Counted from the first letter of the stretch, positions 44,746 through 54,955 are shown. The stretch is DNA of 64,000 nucleotides from Aedoeadaptatus nemausensis (GCF_903819165.1 NZ_CAIJCS010000014.1:124001-188000); one strand, 5' to 3'. Notes: generated by a model not told the origin, from the letters alone. Numbers and translations: made by a program.

Positions 44746-46863
44746 TTACTCTTTATTATCTTGTGGCTTTGCTTCTTTATCCTTGCGTTCAGGCTTAGGT
44801 AAAAGAGCCTTTCTCGACAGTCCGATTTTTCCACGCTCGAGATTAATGACTTTTACTTTTACATTATCGCCTACGCTCAATACATCGGAGACTTGAGCGA
44901 TGCGCTTGTGGTCAATATTGGAAATATGAAGGAGTCCTTCTTTTTGCCATAAGATTTCAACGAAAGCGCCGAAGTCCACGATCTTTGTAACCGTACCTTC
45001 GAATACTTCACCCACTTCGATTTCGTGAACGATGTCTTCGATAATCTTTTTAGCAGCTAATGCGCCGTCGTCATTGGCAATGATGGAGACGCGACCGTCG
45101 TCTTCAATTTCAATTTGAGCACCTGTCTCTTCTGTAATTTTATGAATAACCTTTCCGCCGCTACCGATAACTTCACCGATTTTTTCGGGATCGATCATTA
45201 AGCCGGTAATGCGCGGTGCATAAGGCGACAGATCTTCGCGGGGCTCGGCGATTGTACCGTGAATATGATCCAAGAGCTCAATACGTGCATCCTTCGCCTG
45301 AGCGAGAGCGCGCATTAAAATATCTCTCGATACACCGTCGATTTTAATATCCATCTGAAGGGCGGTAATTCCCTCTCTCGTACCGGCGACTTTAAAGTCC
45401 ATGTCGCCGTAGTGGTCCTCTAAACCTTGGATATCCGTTAAAATAACCGGGTCGTCACCATTATCTATTAAGCCCATAGCAATGCCCGCTACCGGTGCGT
45501 GAATGGGAACGCCGGCATCCATAAGGGCTAAAGTAGAACCGCAAATACTCGCTTGAGACGAAGAGCCGTTGGATTCCAATATCTCATTAACAACGCGAAT
45601 ATAGTACGGGAATTCTTCTTCTGTAGGTAAAACGGGAATAAGTGCACGTTCAGCAAGATTGCCGTGACCTATTTCTCGGCGACCCGGACTTCTCGGCGGA
45701 CGGGTCTCCCCTACCGAATAAGAGGGGAAATTATAGTGGTGTACATAGCGTTTTGTGTACTCCGGATCAAGACCGTCGATGATTTGTCCTTCCGTCAACG
45801 CCGCCAGAGTAACTGCCGTAAGAGCTTGGGTTTGGCCGCGGGTAAATAGAGCACTACCGTGGGCCCGTGGCAGTAGACCGACTTCTGAAGATAGATGACG
45901 AATTTCAGTAAAAGCTCTTCCGTCGCTGCGTACGCCCTCTACGAGAATTTGCTTTTTGAAAACTTCCTGAGTAATGGATTCAAAAATTGAATTTACTTGA
46001 ACATCCCGATAATCTTCCTCTTCTTCCAGAGACTCTACGAGCTCATCTTTAATTTGACCCAATGCATGACCTTGCTCTGTCTTATCGGCAATTCGCAAAG
46101 CTTCTTCTATTTTTCCATAGACCAATTCATTGATCTTCTGCTCGTAAGATTCGTCGATTTCAAGACCGATGTAGTCCATCTTTTCACGTCCAACTTCGGA
46201 CACGATGTCTTCGATAAAGGTGACGATTTTTTTAATTTCATCGTGAGCATACATAATGGCGTCAAGTACTACATCCTCACTTAGAAGATTAACTTCCGCC
46301 TCTACCATCATAATGGCACCTTTAGTTCCCGAAACGGCGAGATTCAAATCGGAATCTTGCTGATCGTCCACCGATGGATTTAGTATAAATTTATCGTCTT
46401 TCATCCCGATGCGCACCGATCCTGTAGGTCCTTGGAAAGGAATATCGGAAATCGACAAGGCAATGGACGAGCCTATCATCGCTAAAATATCCGTAGGATA
46501 ATCGGGGTCATAGCTTACGACAGTAGCTGTTACCTGTAAGCTATGGTGAAAATCGTCGGGAAAGAGAGGACGAATGGGTCGGTCGATTAAACGACTGGTT
46601 AGAATAGCATTCGTACCCGGTCGACCTTCGCGTTTATTAAATCCGCCCGGTATTTTACCCGCGGCATAGTATTTTTCCTCATAATCGCAACTTAGGGGAA
46701 GAAAATCCACCCCTTCTTTAGCTTTCGTAGAAGCAGTGGCCGTTACAAGTACGACGCTGTCCCCTTGCTTAACCCAGCATGCGCCATTGGCTTGTTTTGC
46801 AACTTTTCCGACTTCAACAGTTAAAGGTACACCGTTCAATAATGTTGTAAACGACTTTTCCAT
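44746..46863 (-). CDS. pnp: Polynucleotide phosphorylase
   Basis: A 705-residue PNPase: two RNase PH domains, a KH domain (VIGSGGKVIHKITEETGAQIE split around residue 565) and a C-terminal S1 domain (VFEGTVTKIVDFGAFVEI). It degrades RNA 3' to 5' by phosphorolysis. Catalytic-site sequences GRREIGHGNLAERAL and TREGITALQMDIK are intact. The rpsO-pnp order is universal in bacteria, here with a hairpin between them and AAGGA upstream of the ATG. Confidence 0.98.
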   Translation of the reverse strand: MEKSFTTLLNGVPLTVEVGKVAKQANGACWVKQGDSVVLVTATASTKAKEGVDFLPLSCDYEEKYYAAGKIPGGFNKREGRPGTNAILTSRLIDRPIRPLFPDDFHHSLQVTATVVSYDPDYPTDILAMIGSSIALSISDIPFQGPTGSVRIGMKDDKFILNPSVDDQQDSDLNLAVSGTKGAIMMVEAEVNLLSEDVVLDAIMYAHDEIKKIVTFIEDIVSEVGREKMDYIGLEIDESYEQKINELVYGKIEEALRIADKTEQGHALGQIKDELVESLEEEEDYRDVQVNSIFESITQEVFKKQILVEGVRSDGRAFTEIRHLSSEVGLLPRAHGSALFTRGQTQALTAVTLAALTEGQIIDGLDPEYTKRYVHHYNFPSYSVGETRPPRSPGRREIGHGNLAERALIPVLPTEEEFPYYIRVVNEILESNGSSSQASICGSTLALMDAGVPIHAPVAGIAMGLIDNGDDPVILTDIQGLEDHYGDMDFKVAGTREGITALQMDIKIDGVSRDILMRALAQAKDARIELLDHIHGTIAEPREDLSPYAPRITGLMIDPEKIGEVIGSGGKVIHKITEETGAQIEIEDDGRVSIIANDDGALAAKKIIEDIVHEIEVGEVFEGTVTKIVDFGAFVEILWQKEGLLHISNIDHKRIAQVSDVLSVGDNVKVKVINLERGKIGLSRKALLPKPERKDKEAKPQDNKE

Positions 46864-46880
46864 GTCACTCTCTTTCCTTA

Positions 46881-46906
46881 TAAAGAAAGAGCGGTTGCCC
46901 GCTCTT
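46881..46906 (-). terminator. Terminator-like hairpin between rpsO and pnp
   Basis: On the minus strand: AAGAGCGG-GCAA-CCGCTCTT followed by TCTTTA, 17 bases before the pnp start. In other bacteria this junction carries RNA processing or partial termination signals. Confidence 0.7.
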
Positions 46907-46916
46907 CAGTAATTCC

Positions 46917-47183
46917 TTATCCTCTAATGCCGAGACGTTCAATTAATTCTCTGTAACGCTCGACGTCTTTATTTTTCAAATAGCGAAGTAAGTTTCTTCT
47001 CTTACCGACCATTTTCAAAAGACCTCTTCGAGAGTGGTGGTCTTTTTTATGTTCTTTTAAGTGTTCGTTCAAGGTATTAATGGTGTGCGTTAAAATAGCA
47101 ACTTGCACTTCAGGAGAACCGGTGTCCCCTTCTTCACGTTGGTATTCTTTAATGATCGCTTGTTTTTGTTCTTTAGATAACAT
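46917..47183 (-). CDS. rpsO: Ribosomal protein uS15
   Basis: An 88-residue S15, a primary binder of the 16S rRNA central domain. The sequence from [17 protein letters not shown] to [10 protein letters not shown]-type residues (here [11 protein letters not shown]) is typical. AGGAGGA precedes the ATG. It has its own promoter overlapping the end of ribF, and its leader can fold into a closed stem that might serve autoregulation. Confidence 0.98.
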   Translation of the reverse strand: MLSKEQKQAIIKEYQREEGDTGSPEVQVAILTHTINTLNEHLKEHKKDHHSRRGLLKMVGKRRNLLRYLKNKDVERYRELIERLGIRG

Positions 47184-47205
47184 AATTTCCTCCTAAAATT
47201 TAATT

Positions 47206-47242
47206 CGGTTTGACTAAGTCAGCGTCGAGGAACGACAAACCG
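47206..47242 (-). ncRNA. Possible structured leader of rpsO
   Basis: Between promoter and start, CGGTTTG (47242-47236) pairs with CAAACCG (47212-47206), enclosing a small inner hairpin (GTCG with CGAC). Firmicute rpsO leaders commonly bind S15 for feedback control; whether this one belongs to a known class was not checked. Confidence 0.4.
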
Positions 47243-47266
47243 AGCCAAACTAAAACATTCCTTTAC

Positions 47267-47295
47267 ATTTTAACATGATCTAAATACTTTGTAAA
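47267..47295 (-). promoter_or_regulatory. rpsO promoter
   Basis: On the minus strand: TTTACA, a 17-base spacer and TAAAAT preceded by TGT (extended -10). The -35 lies within the last codons of ribF. Confidence 0.65.
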
Positions 47296-48221
47296 TTCAT
47301 TCCATTGATTTCTTCACGTATATATTCCAGATCGTCGTCCATTTTTTTCTTAAGTTCATCTACACCGGTAAAGGTAATTTCAGGGCGAATAAACTTAATT
47401 AAGTCCACTTCCATAGCCTTGCCGTAAAGACTCTCTCCCTCGTAATCGTACAGATAAGATTCCACTTTTATTTCTTTTTCTTTAAATGTGGGATTGGTGC
47501 CGATATTCGTAGCGGCAAAATAAAAACGATCTTCTATTCGTACTCGGGTCAAATATACGCCGAATTTCGGCGTGACATAGTGGGTGTCCAACAATAAATT
47601 AGCAGTAGGGATGCCGATGGTACGACCCAATTGTTTTCCCTTTACGACCGTTCCTTCGATGCTGAAAGGTCTTCCCAAGAGACGATGAGCGAGATCGGGC
47701 TTTCCGTCTTTAATGGCCCGGCGAATACGAGTCGAAGATATGGCCTCCCCTTCATACATGACGGCATCTTCTACGGCGAGTTGAATATTGTTATCCCGGC
47801 ACAAAGTTCTCAATTCGGTAACCGTACCTTTCGCCTTGAATCCGAATCGATAGTCGTAACCGACGACGATCCCCTTAATTTTCAGGTGATCGCTTAAAAA
47901 GCGCTCTACAAATTCCGCAGGCGTCAAGTGCATGATGCTCTTATCAAAATCCATTTCGTAAATAATATCGATGCCCGCGCGTTTGAAAATTTCATGTTTT
48001 TGGGAACGAGAGGTCAAAAGTTCTTGAGAGATGCCTTCTGTAAGATTTTTGGTGTGGTTTTTAAAGATCAGTACGGACGCAGGGCACCCCAATGATCTTG
48101 CCATGGCGACGACCTTATCCAATAAGGCACGATGACCTAGATGGATGCCGTCGAAGTTTCCTAGGGCGATGGCCGTTTCTCCGGAAATATTAGATTCTAA
48201 ATTGACTTCCAAAAGCTCCAT
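47280..48221 (-). CDS. ribF: Bifunctional riboflavin kinase/FAD synthetase
   Basis: A 313-residue RibF. The N-terminal FMN adenylyltransferase domain has GNFDGIHLGHRALL and SSTRIR; the C-terminal riboflavin kinase domain has GRTIGIPTANL. It converts riboflavin to FMN and FAD. I chose ATG 48221, which has GAGGTG upstream and fits the family N-terminus; the open frame runs 39 codons further into truB. truB lies seven bases upstream, a common pairing. Confidence 0.96.
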   Translation of the reverse strand: MELLEVNLESNISGETAIALGNFDGIHLGHRALLDKVVAMARSLGCPASVLIFKNHTKNLTEGISQELLTSRSQKHEIFKRAGIDIIYEMDFDKSIMHLTPAEFVERFLSDHLKIKGIVVGYDYRFGFKAKGTVTELRTLCRDNNIQLAVEDAVMYEGEAISSTRIRRAIKDGKPDLAHRLLGRPFSIEGTVVKGKQLGRTIGIPTANLLLDTHYVTPKFGVYLTRVRIEDRFYFAATNIGTNPTFKEKEIKVESYLYDYEGESLYGKAMEVDLIKFIRPEITFTGVDELKKKMDDDLEYIREEINGMNLQSI

Positions 48222-48228
48222 ATACACC

Positions 48229-49104
48229 TCAATATAATACCTTCTTAATGTACAGCTCTCTCTTTTCGCCATTCCCTTCCAGGGTTCCGATTCCGATGAA
48301 ATCGCCACCTGCATATATGCGATAAAGAGGCGCTTCATCGACTTGAAAATGAATACGACTGGACATTCCGTTTAACATAGGCTTTTTACGATGCCCGGGC
48401 AAATGAATTGCGGGAACGTGATCCAAAAGGCGATCCATGGGGATAAGAATACTTTGCCGCTCATCTTCATCCATAGCCTCGATTTCATCCAGAGTATGGG
48501 CATCTTCGACTTTCTCGTCCCCTACCGATATCCGTCGCAAACTGTCCATGGTGAGAAAAGATCCCATCGCTACGCCTATGTCGTCTATAAGCGTGCGAAT
48601 ATAGGTACCTGAGGACACTTCAGCTTTCAAAGTGAGGCCATCATCATTTCGTTCCAAAATGATAAGACTCGAAACATTGATCGGTCTCTCTTTACGCGGA
48701 ACGCAAATTCCCCGGCGCGCATATTCGTAAAGTTTTCGACCCTTATACTTTAAGGCCGAGTGCATGGGAGGAAGCTGCATTTGTTCGCCGCGAAAAAGAT
48801 CTAAAATAGGCTCCGGATCTTCAGGAATCTCGATTTCACTTTTCGCAAAAACAACTCCTGTAGTGTCAAAAGTGTCGGTTCGAATACCTTTTACGGCATG
48901 GGCTACGTATGCCTTACGATTATCTGCTATATAGTCGGCGATCTTTGTAGCTTTGCCGATACAAATAGGAAGCAAGCCGGTTGCCATCGGGTCCAATGTT
49001 CCCGTATGACCGACTTGCTTCGTTTGATATAGACGTCGCATTTGATGAACGACATCGAAGGAGGTAATGCCCTCCGGTTTATCTACAAGTACGACGCCCT
49101 TCAT
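48229..49104 (-). CDS. truB: tRNA pseudouridine(55) synthase
   Basis: A 291-residue TruB, which makes pseudouridine 55 in the T-arm of tRNAs. The catalytic motif GHTGTLDPMATGLL contains the nucleophilic Asp (about residue 38); VDKPEGITS opens the protein. The start overlaps the stop of the upstream DHH gene (ATGA). Confidence 0.97.
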   Translation of the reverse strand: MKGVVLVDKPEGITSFDVVHQMRRLYQTKQVGHTGTLDPMATGLLPICIGKATKIADYIADNRKAYVAHAVKGIRTDTFDTTGVVFAKSEIEIPEDPEPILDLFRGEQMQLPPMHSALKYKGRKLYEYARRGICVPRKERPINVSSLIILERNDDGLTLKAEVSSGTYIRTLIDDIGVAMGSFLTMDSLRRISVGDEKVEDAHTLDEIEAMDEDERQSILIPMDRLLDHVPAIHLPGHRKKPMLNGMSSRIHFQVDEAPLYRIYAGGDFIGIGTLEGNGEKRELYIKKVLY

Positions 49105-50096
49105 AATTTCAAAGATCCAATCTTTTCATCTACGAGCTCTTTCACCTTATTTGCAATGTCATTGAGATTCATGGCTGCCGATGCACCTGACGCTCGAACA
49201 TGTCCCCCGCCACCAAATTCTCCGGCAAATTGAGTGCAGTCGATATAAGACTTGGAGCGGAAGGAAAGCTTTACTTCCGCTTCCTTTTCTTTTAAGAATA
49301 CAGCCATTTCTACGCCCTCAATATTTCGAATTTGCTCGACGATTCCCTCAGTATCTTCAGACGTTGCTCCCGTTTCTTCAAGATCCTCGAGTTGACAGGC
49401 GGCCATAGCCACTTTCCCATCGGCTAAAAATTCAATACGAGATAAAACTTTCGTCATTAAGGCGAGCTTTTCTCGAGAACGGGATTGGTAGACCGATTGA
49501 ACCACTATATTGTGATCGCAACCGTAGTCATATAGCTTGGCGACAATGCGATGGGTCCCTCCGTTGACACTGTCGTATTGGAAGCTCCCCGTATCGGTAG
49601 ATATGGCGGTATAAATTCCCGTGGCCATATCCCCCGTAAATTCAGCGTCTAAACATTCCAATACGTTAAAGAGCACTTCCCCTGTGGAGGTAGCCTGCGG
49701 CACGACATAGTTCATATCACCGTAGAGAGTATTGCTTAAATGATGATCTATATTCGCCGTAAATCTAGCCGCTCTTACGATCAATTCACCTGCTTCTCCG
49801 AAGCGATGAATGTCGGAAGAATCTAGCGCAATAACCAAATCAAATACTTTATTATTTAGAGAATCCACGTCGACACGGTGTTTAGTAGATGGCAGAAAGC
49901 TGAAATCCTTAGGCACGGAGTCGTTGCCGACGTAGGTGACCTCTTTTCCTAAGGAACTAAGATAGCCGTACATGGCCTCCAAGCTTCCCAAATTATCCCC
50001 ATCAGGACTAACGTGGGAAATAATGGCGATTGAGTTTGCTTTCTTAATTTCTTTTTCCAGTGAGATGCTGAAATCCTTTAAATCACTCACCGTCAT
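49101..50096 (-). CDS. nrnA: DHH family oligoribonuclease/pAp phosphatase
   Basis: A 331-residue NrnA-like enzyme that degrades short RNA oligomers and 3'-phosphoadenosine 5'-phosphate. The DHH domain shows HVSPDGDNLGS, LDSSDIHRFG and NIDHHLSN; the DHHA1 domain ends with GGGHVRASGAS. Its position between rbfA and truB is standard in Firmicutes. It overlaps rbfA by 14 bases. Either ATG 50096 or GTG 50090 could start it, and neither has a strong Shine-Dalgarno. Confidence 0.93.
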   Translation of the reverse strand: MTVSDLKDFSISLEKEIKKANSIAIISHVSPDGDNLGSLEAMYGYLSSLGKEVTYVGNDSVPKDFSFLPSTKHRVDVDSLNNKVFDLVIALDSSDIHRFGEAGELIVRAARFTANIDHHLSNTLYGDMNYVVPQATSTGEVLFNVLECLDAEFTGDMATGIYTAISTDTGSFQYDSVNGGTHRIVAKLYDYGCDHNIVVQSVYQSRSREKLALMTKVLSRIEFLADGKVAMAACQLEDLEETGATSEDTEGIVEQIRNIEGVEMAVFLKEKEAEVKLSFRSKSYIDCTQFAGEFGGGGHVRASGASAAMNLNDIANKVKELVDEKIGSLKL

Positions 50097-50445
50097 ACTC
50101 CGCTTTTTTCAACTCATCGATTGTCTTTTGCAGCTCCATACCCTTTTCAATGCTCTCGTCCAATTCGAAAATAATATCCGGCATGGCGCGAAGTTTCAAG
50201 TTCTTGCCCAATTCCATTTTTATAAAACCTTTTGCGCTTTCCAGCCCGTCGATGGCATCCGCTTTTTGATCTTCATCTCCAAAGACGGAAATTCCTACAT
50301 TGGCAAATGAAAGATCGCGAGTGATCGACACGTAGGATACGCTGGTTAAGGGAGGTATTCTCGGATCTTTCAACTTGGTTTGAATGATCTCTGAAAGTTC
50401 TCTTTTAACTTCCTCAGATATACGATGTACTCTTTTGTCTTTCAT
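50083..50445 (-). CDS. rbfA: 30S ribosome-binding factor A
   Basis: A 120-residue RbfA, a KH-like factor for late 30S subunit and 16S rRNA maturation. The start RVHRISEEVKRELSEIIQ and the later LRAMPDIIFELDESIEKG are typical. It lies directly after infB with no spacer base; ylxP, found between them in Bacillus, is absent. Confidence 0.96.
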   Translation of the reverse strand: MKDKRVHRISEEVKRELSEIIQTKLKDPRIPPLTSVSYVSITRDLSFANVGISVFGDEDQKADAIDGLESAKGFIKMELGKNLKLRAMPDIIFELDESIEKGMELQKTIDELKKAEYDGE

Positions 50446-52827
50446 TTATAATTCCTTCTTTATTTCTTTTTCGATAAAGCATTCCAGTAAGTCGTTAACT
50501 TGAATATCGTTAAAGTTTTCGACCATTAAGCCGCCTTCATAACCTTGAGCGATTTCTCTTGCGTCATCTTGGAAACGCTTAAGGGAAGAAATTTCACCTT
50601 CGTGAATAATAACGTCGTCGCGAAGTACCTTCACTTTCGCCTTACGTTGGATCTTACCTTTAAGGACATAGATACCGGCGACGATGTCGTTGCTTGGGAG
50701 TTTAAAGGTTTCACGAACCTCACAGCGCCCCAATACTTCTTCAGTAATTTCGGGTGTCAACATGCCGCTGATAGCATTCTTAACATCATTCAAGATATCG
50801 TAAATTACACGATAGGTGCGAACGTCGACGTCTTCTTGTTTCGCAAGTTCCAGGGCGTTAATATTCGGGCGAACATTGAAGCCGATAACCAGAGCATTGG
50901 ACGCGGAGGCTAAGTTAATATCGCTCTCATTGATTCCGCCGGTGCCGGAGTGAATAATGTTCACTTGAACTTCGTCCACGTCTTCGTTGTCGTTAAGCTT
51001 TAAGAGAGATTGGTTCAGAGCTTCTACCGTACCCTTTACGTCGGCTTTTACGACGAGGTTTAAATCCTTTAACTCGCCCTCTTTAATCTTATCGAAGAGA
51101 TTATTTAAGCTGACCTTATTTTTAGAAGCCAGTTTTTCTTCGCGTTCCTGCGCGATATTTTTTGCAGCAATTTCCTTGGCGATTTTTTCTTCTTTTACTG
51201 CATAGACCGTATCTCCGGCATTGGGCACGCCGTCAAAACCGAGCACCACAACCGGTGTCGCCGGACCGGCTTTTTTAAGATGCTTCTTCTTGTCGTTGGT
51301 CATAGCGCGAATGTGGCCGTAACAGGTTCCGGACACGACATAACAGTCGCTCGTAAGGGTACCTTTTTGTACGAGAATCGTCGCCATGGGGCCCTTACCT
51401 TTGTCGAGACGAGCTTCGATAATCGTACCGATGGCTAAGCGATCAGGATTAGCTTTAAGCTCTTGAACTTCCGCCACGAGAAGCACCATATCGAGGAGAT
51501 CGGAGATACCTTCTTTGGTTTTTGCAGAAACTTCAACCATGATGGTATCGCCGCCCCAGTCTTCCGCTACAAGACCTTCTTCTGTAAGTTCTTGGCGCAC
51601 GCGATCGGGATTGGCTCCTTCACGGTCGATTTTATTGATGGCCACAATTATAGGAACACCTGCCGCCTTGGCGTGGTGAATAGCCTCTCTCGTTTGGGGC
51701 ATAACACCATCGTCGGCTGCAACGACTAGAATGGCAATGTCGGTAATGGACGCGCCTCTTGAACGCATAGCTGTAAAGGCTTCGTGACCGGGGGTATCCA
51801 GGAAAGTAATATGTTTTCCATCCACCGAAACTTGATAAGCGCCGATGTGTTGAGTAATGCCGCCTGCTTCGGAGTCGGTTACATGGCTGCGCTTAATAAC
51901 GTCAAGGATCGATGTTTTACCGTGGTCGACGTGGCCCATAACCGTAACAACCGGAGGTCTTTCCTTAAGGGATTCTTCAGGGTCTTCAGAGTCAAGTCCG
52001 TAGATTTCTTCTATATTGAGATCTTCTTCGGAAATAAACTCAATTTCCTTACCTAATTCATCGGCCAAAATTTCGATTACATCTCGATCAATGGATTCGT
52101 TTTGAGTTGCCATAACCCCTAAACCGATTAATTTGGTGATAACCTGTGCCAAACTGACGCCGATAGTATCAGCAAACTCTTTTACCGTTAACGGTGCTTT
52201 TACTTTAATACCGTCATCCCCCTTCGCCTCTTCTCGCGCTTCACGTTCTTTGCGCTTTTGACTTCTCGACTTTTTCTTTGGAGCTCTGCGTTTTTCAAAA
52301 TCTTGATTTCCAAAACTTTTTTCGGATCGTTTATCTACATCATCTTTTTTCTTAGATTGCTTGGACTTTTTATTTTTCTTTTGTTTCTTATTACTGGAAC
52401 GTTCAAAATGATCTGAAAAATCATCGTCCTCTTCAATCTCTTTACGATGAGGTTTACGACTTTTTACAGGCTCCTCAGCACGCTTCTTGTTTACGTGAGG
52501 GTCCTTGACCTCGGGTGCTTCCGCCTTTCGATCGACCTCGACATCGTCTGCAGATTTCACGTCTTTTTCGGTTTTTACTTTTTTTGTGGAAGATTCTTCA
52601 GATTTCTTTTCTTCCGTCTTTTTCTGACTTTTAGAGGATTTTGCTGCCACCTCAGTCTGAGCACCTTGTGCTTGACGGATAAAAGTAAACAATTCCTTTT
52701 GTTGATCTTCCGTTATCGTACTCATGTGACTTTTAACAGGTATCTTTGCCTGCTCGAGAATAGCCATGAGATCTTTACTCGCCATTCCCATTTCCTTGGC
52801 AACCGTGTACACTCTTTTATTCGACAT
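50446..52827 (-). CDS. infB: Translation initiation factor IF-2
   Basis: A 793-residue IF-2. An N-terminal IF2N domain (about 1-55) is followed by a low-complexity Lys/Glu/Arg-rich linker (about 70-205), a second IF2N-type segment, and the G domain with [15 protein letters not shown] and NKID, then domains II, III and IV binding fMet-tRNA. AGGAGG lies upstream of the ATG. ylxQ, usual between ylxR and infB in Bacillus, is missing. Confidence 0.98.
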   Translation of the reverse strand: MSNKRVYTVAKEMGMASKDLMAILEQAKIPVKSHMSTITEDQQKELFTFIRQAQGAQTEVAAKSSKSQKKTEEKKSEESSTKKVKTEKDVKSADDVEVDRKAEAPEVKDPHVNKKRAEEPVKSRKPHRKEIEEDDDFSDHFERSSNKKQKKNKKSKQSKKKDDVDKRSEKSFGNQDFEKRRAPKKKSRSQKRKEREAREEAKGDDGIKVKAPLTVKEFADTIGVSLAQVITKLIGLGVMATQNESIDRDVIEILADELGKEIEFISEEDLNIEEIYGLDSEDPEESLKERPPVVTVMGHVDHGKTSILDVIKRSHVTDSEAGGITQHIGAYQVSVDGKHITFLDTPGHEAFTAMRSRGASITDIAILVVAADDGVMPQTREAIHHAKAAGVPIIVAINKIDREGANPDRVRQELTEEGLVAEDWGGDTIMVEVSAKTKEGISDLLDMVLLVAEVQELKANPDRLAIGTIIEARLDKGKGPMATILVQKGTLTSDCYVVSGTCYGHIRAMTNDKKKHLKKAGPATPVVVLGFDGVPNAGDTVYAVKEEKIAKEIAAKNIAQEREEKLASKNKVSLNNLFDKIKEGELKDLNLVVKADVKGTVEALNQSLLKLNDNEDVDEVQVNIIHSGTGGINESDINLASASNALVIGFNVRPNINALELAKQEDVDVRTYRVIYDILNDVKNAISGMLTPEITEEVLGRCEVRETFKLPSNDIVAGIYVLKGKIQRKAKVKVLRDDVIIHEGEISSLKRFQDDAREIAQGYEGGLMVENFNDIQVNDLLECFIEKEIKKEL

Positions 52828-52850
52828 GAGAACACCTCCTAGTGCGAGGT

Positions 52851-53120
52851 CTATAGATCTTCTAAGGTTTGGCGCAGCGCATCAATGGTCTCCTTGGGAA
52901 CATCTTGACTTAATGCACGCTGAATAGCCCTGTGTTTTATGGCTTTATCGAAACATTTCGTGTCCCGACAAAGATAAGCACCGCGACCATTCGCTTTTCC
53001 CGTACTGTCTATAAAAACCTCATTGTCTTTGTTCTTAACTATACGTATTAATTCTTGCTTCGGCTTTGATTCCGAGCACCCAATACACTTTCTCAAAGGT
53101 ATTTTTTTAGGCTTTTTCAT
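52851..53120 (-). CDS. ylxR: YlxR/RnpM family RNA-binding protein (DUF448)
   Basis: An 89-residue basic protein. RKCIGCSESKPKQELIRIV and GRGAYLCRDTKCFDKA are family motifs. In B. subtilis the homologue binds and modulates RNase P (RnpM), and it is constantly found between nusA and infB, as here. The four cysteines in two pairs may bind metal in this lineage. Confidence 0.93.
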   Translation of the reverse strand: MKKPKKIPLRKCIGCSESKPKQELIRIVKNKDNEVFIDSTGKANGRGAYLCRDTKCFDKAIKHRAIQRALSQDVPKETIDALRQTLEDL

Positions 53121-53131
53121 TGCTTCTCCAG

Positions 53132-54433
53132 TTATTCATCGTCTGTCAAATAGTCTGGAACGTCATCTTCTTCTACATCGTCCGATGCTTCCGTTTCATC
53201 GTCAGTAGTTTCAGAGGAAGCGTCGACAAATAAATTATTTAAATCCATACCTGTCAAGCCGCCGATACTTGCGAAATTATCGTATTCTTTAACTTCTTCC
53301 GCCGGGGCTTCTTCATCTTCAATTTCATCATCTTGAACCGCCGTGTTCTCGAATTCATCACGGAATTCATCGATTGTTTGGTCGATTTCATCGAGATATT
53401 CGCTAAATTGCGTTTCCGATTTTATGTCGATCTTCCAGTTGGTAAGTTTCGCGGCCAGTCTGGCATTTTGGCCTTCTTTACCGATGGCCAGAGATAATTG
53501 ATAATCCGGCACCACGACCATGGCTGCCTTTTCTCTATGATTAATAAAGACTTCCACCACTTTTGAAGGACTTAGAGCATTGCCGATAAAAGTGGCGATG
53601 TCTTTTTCATAAATCACGATATCGATCTTCTCATCGTGTAACTCGTCAACAATTGTTTTGACGCGGCTTCCCTTAAAACCTACGCAGGCTCCCAGAGGAT
53701 CTACTTCTTCATCTTTTGAGAAGACGGCGAGCTTCGTGCGACTTCCCGCTTCACGTGCTACGGAATAGATTTCAACGACACCGTCGTGAATTTCCGGAAC
53801 TTCCAGTTCAAATAAACGGCGAACCAAATTCGGATGGCTTCTCGACAAGACAATTTGCGGTCCTTTTGGTTGCCGATTTACCTCTAAAATCAACATCTTA
53901 TAGCGATCGCCTTGGGCATAACTTTCACCAGGTGTTTGCTCTGAAACAGGTAAAATAGCTTCGGTTTTTCCTAGATCTACGAAGACATTGCCTTTGCTGA
54001 CGCGTTGGACATCACAGGTTATAATTTCATTTTCTCTATCCGCATAGTCGTCATAAATGACTTCTCGTTCGGCATCTTTGATACGCTGAATAACTACTTG
54101 TCTCGCCGTTTGAGCAGCTATGCGACCGAACTTTTCAGGATCGATGGCTTCATAGTAGACATCGCCGATTTCGAGACGAGGATTTATTTTTTTCGCATCG
54201 TCTAGGGAGATCTCCATTTGATCGTCCAACACTTCGTCTACTACGATTTTCTCGGCGGATACGCTTATTTCTCCTGTATCTCTGTCGATGGAAACATCAA
54301 CTGTTTGAGAAGTTCCGTAGTTTTTCTTATAGCTCGATATTAGAGCTGTTTCCAGTGCTTCTAAAATAACGTCTTCGCGAATACCTTTTTCGCTTTCCAA
54401 TTGCTTCAGAGCTAAAATAAACTCTTCATTCAT
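53132..54433 (-). CDS. nusA: Transcription termination/antitermination protein NusA
   Basis: A 433-residue NusA with an N-terminal polymerase-binding domain, an S1 domain (about 135-200) and two KH domains (about 235-345; GACVGFKGSRV and AIGKEGQNARLAAKL), then an acidic C-terminal tail (about 365-433). It affects pausing, intrinsic termination and antitermination. AGGAGG lies 13 bases before the ATG, longer than usual. The rimP-nusA-ylxR-infB-rbfA order is canonical. Confidence 0.97.
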   Translation of the reverse strand: MNEEFILALKQLESEKGIREDVILEALETALISSYKKNYGTSQTVDVSIDRDTGEISVSAEKIVVDEVLDDQMEISLDDAKKINPRLEIGDVYYEAIDPEKFGRIAAQTARQVVIQRIKDAEREVIYDDYADRENEIITCDVQRVSKGNVFVDLGKTEAILPVSEQTPGESYAQGDRYKMLILEVNRQPKGPQIVLSRSHPNLVRRLFELEVPEIHDGVVEIYSVAREAGSRTKLAVFSKDEEVDPLGACVGFKGSRVKTIVDELHDEKIDIVIYEKDIATFIGNALSPSKVVEVFINHREKAAMVVVPDYQLSLAIGKEGQNARLAAKLTNWKIDIKSETQFSEYLDEIDQTIDEFRDEFENTAVQDDEIEDEEAPAEEVKEYDNFASIGGLTGMDLNNLFVDASSETTDDETEASDDVEEDDVPDYLTDDE

Positions 54434-54450
54434 TCTTATTCAACTGCCTC

Positions 54451-54909
54451 CTAAAATTCAATGACCTGTCGCATTAATGAGATGGATTTTGAATCGAAAG
54501 TGACAGTTTCTCCGCTCTCCTCACGGATGTCGACAGTATCGTCTCCATAATCCGTCAAAATTCCAATAAAATCTTTCTTGTCATCCATTTTTTTATAAAG
54601 ACGAACTTCCACCTTATTACCTAAGTTTCGGCGATAATCATCTTTCGTCCGAATGGGTCGATCTAAACCGGGAGATTGTACTTCCAGCGTATATTGACCT
54701 TGTATCAGATCGTCGTCAATACTCTCATTAACGGCACGAGATATTTCCGCACAATCATCTATATTGACGCCTTCTTTACGGAATACCGTTATAATAACGC
54801 GCGTCGGTTGTTTCTTGGTAATCTCGACTTCTACAATCTCATACCCTCGTTCTTCTGCAGCAACTTCAGCAGCACGAACAATTTCTTCACGTACTTGAGG
54901 ACGCTTCAA
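54451..54909 (-). CDS. rimP: Ribosome maturation factor RimP
   Basis: A 152-residue RimP, needed for 30S subunit assembly. VQSPGLDRPIRTKDDY near residue 78 is the family hallmark. I chose TTG 54909, which has GGAGGTGAG upstream; the ATG at 54924 lies directly against the preceding terminator's T-tract and would put that Shine-Dalgarno inside the gene. The polC terminator ends 15 bases upstream, so transcription may come by readthrough. Confidence 0.93.
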   Translation of the reverse strand: MKRPQVREEIVRAAEVAAEERGYEIVEVEITKKQPTRVIITVFRKEGVNIDDCAEISRAVNESIDDDLIQGQYTLEVQSPGLDRPIRTKDDYRRNLGNKVEVRLYKKMDDKKDFIGILTDYGDDTVDIREESGETVTFDSKSISLMRQVIEF

Positions 54910-54924
54910 GAACTCACCTCCCAT

Positions 54925-54955
54925 AAAAAACTAGAGTGGGGGCCCCACTCTAGTT
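54925..54955 (-). terminator. Terminator-like hairpin between polC and rimP
   Basis: A long GC-rich hairpin: AACTAGAGTGGGG and its exact complement with almost no loop, followed on the minus strand by six T. The rimP TTG lies 15 bases beyond. Confidence 0.88.
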
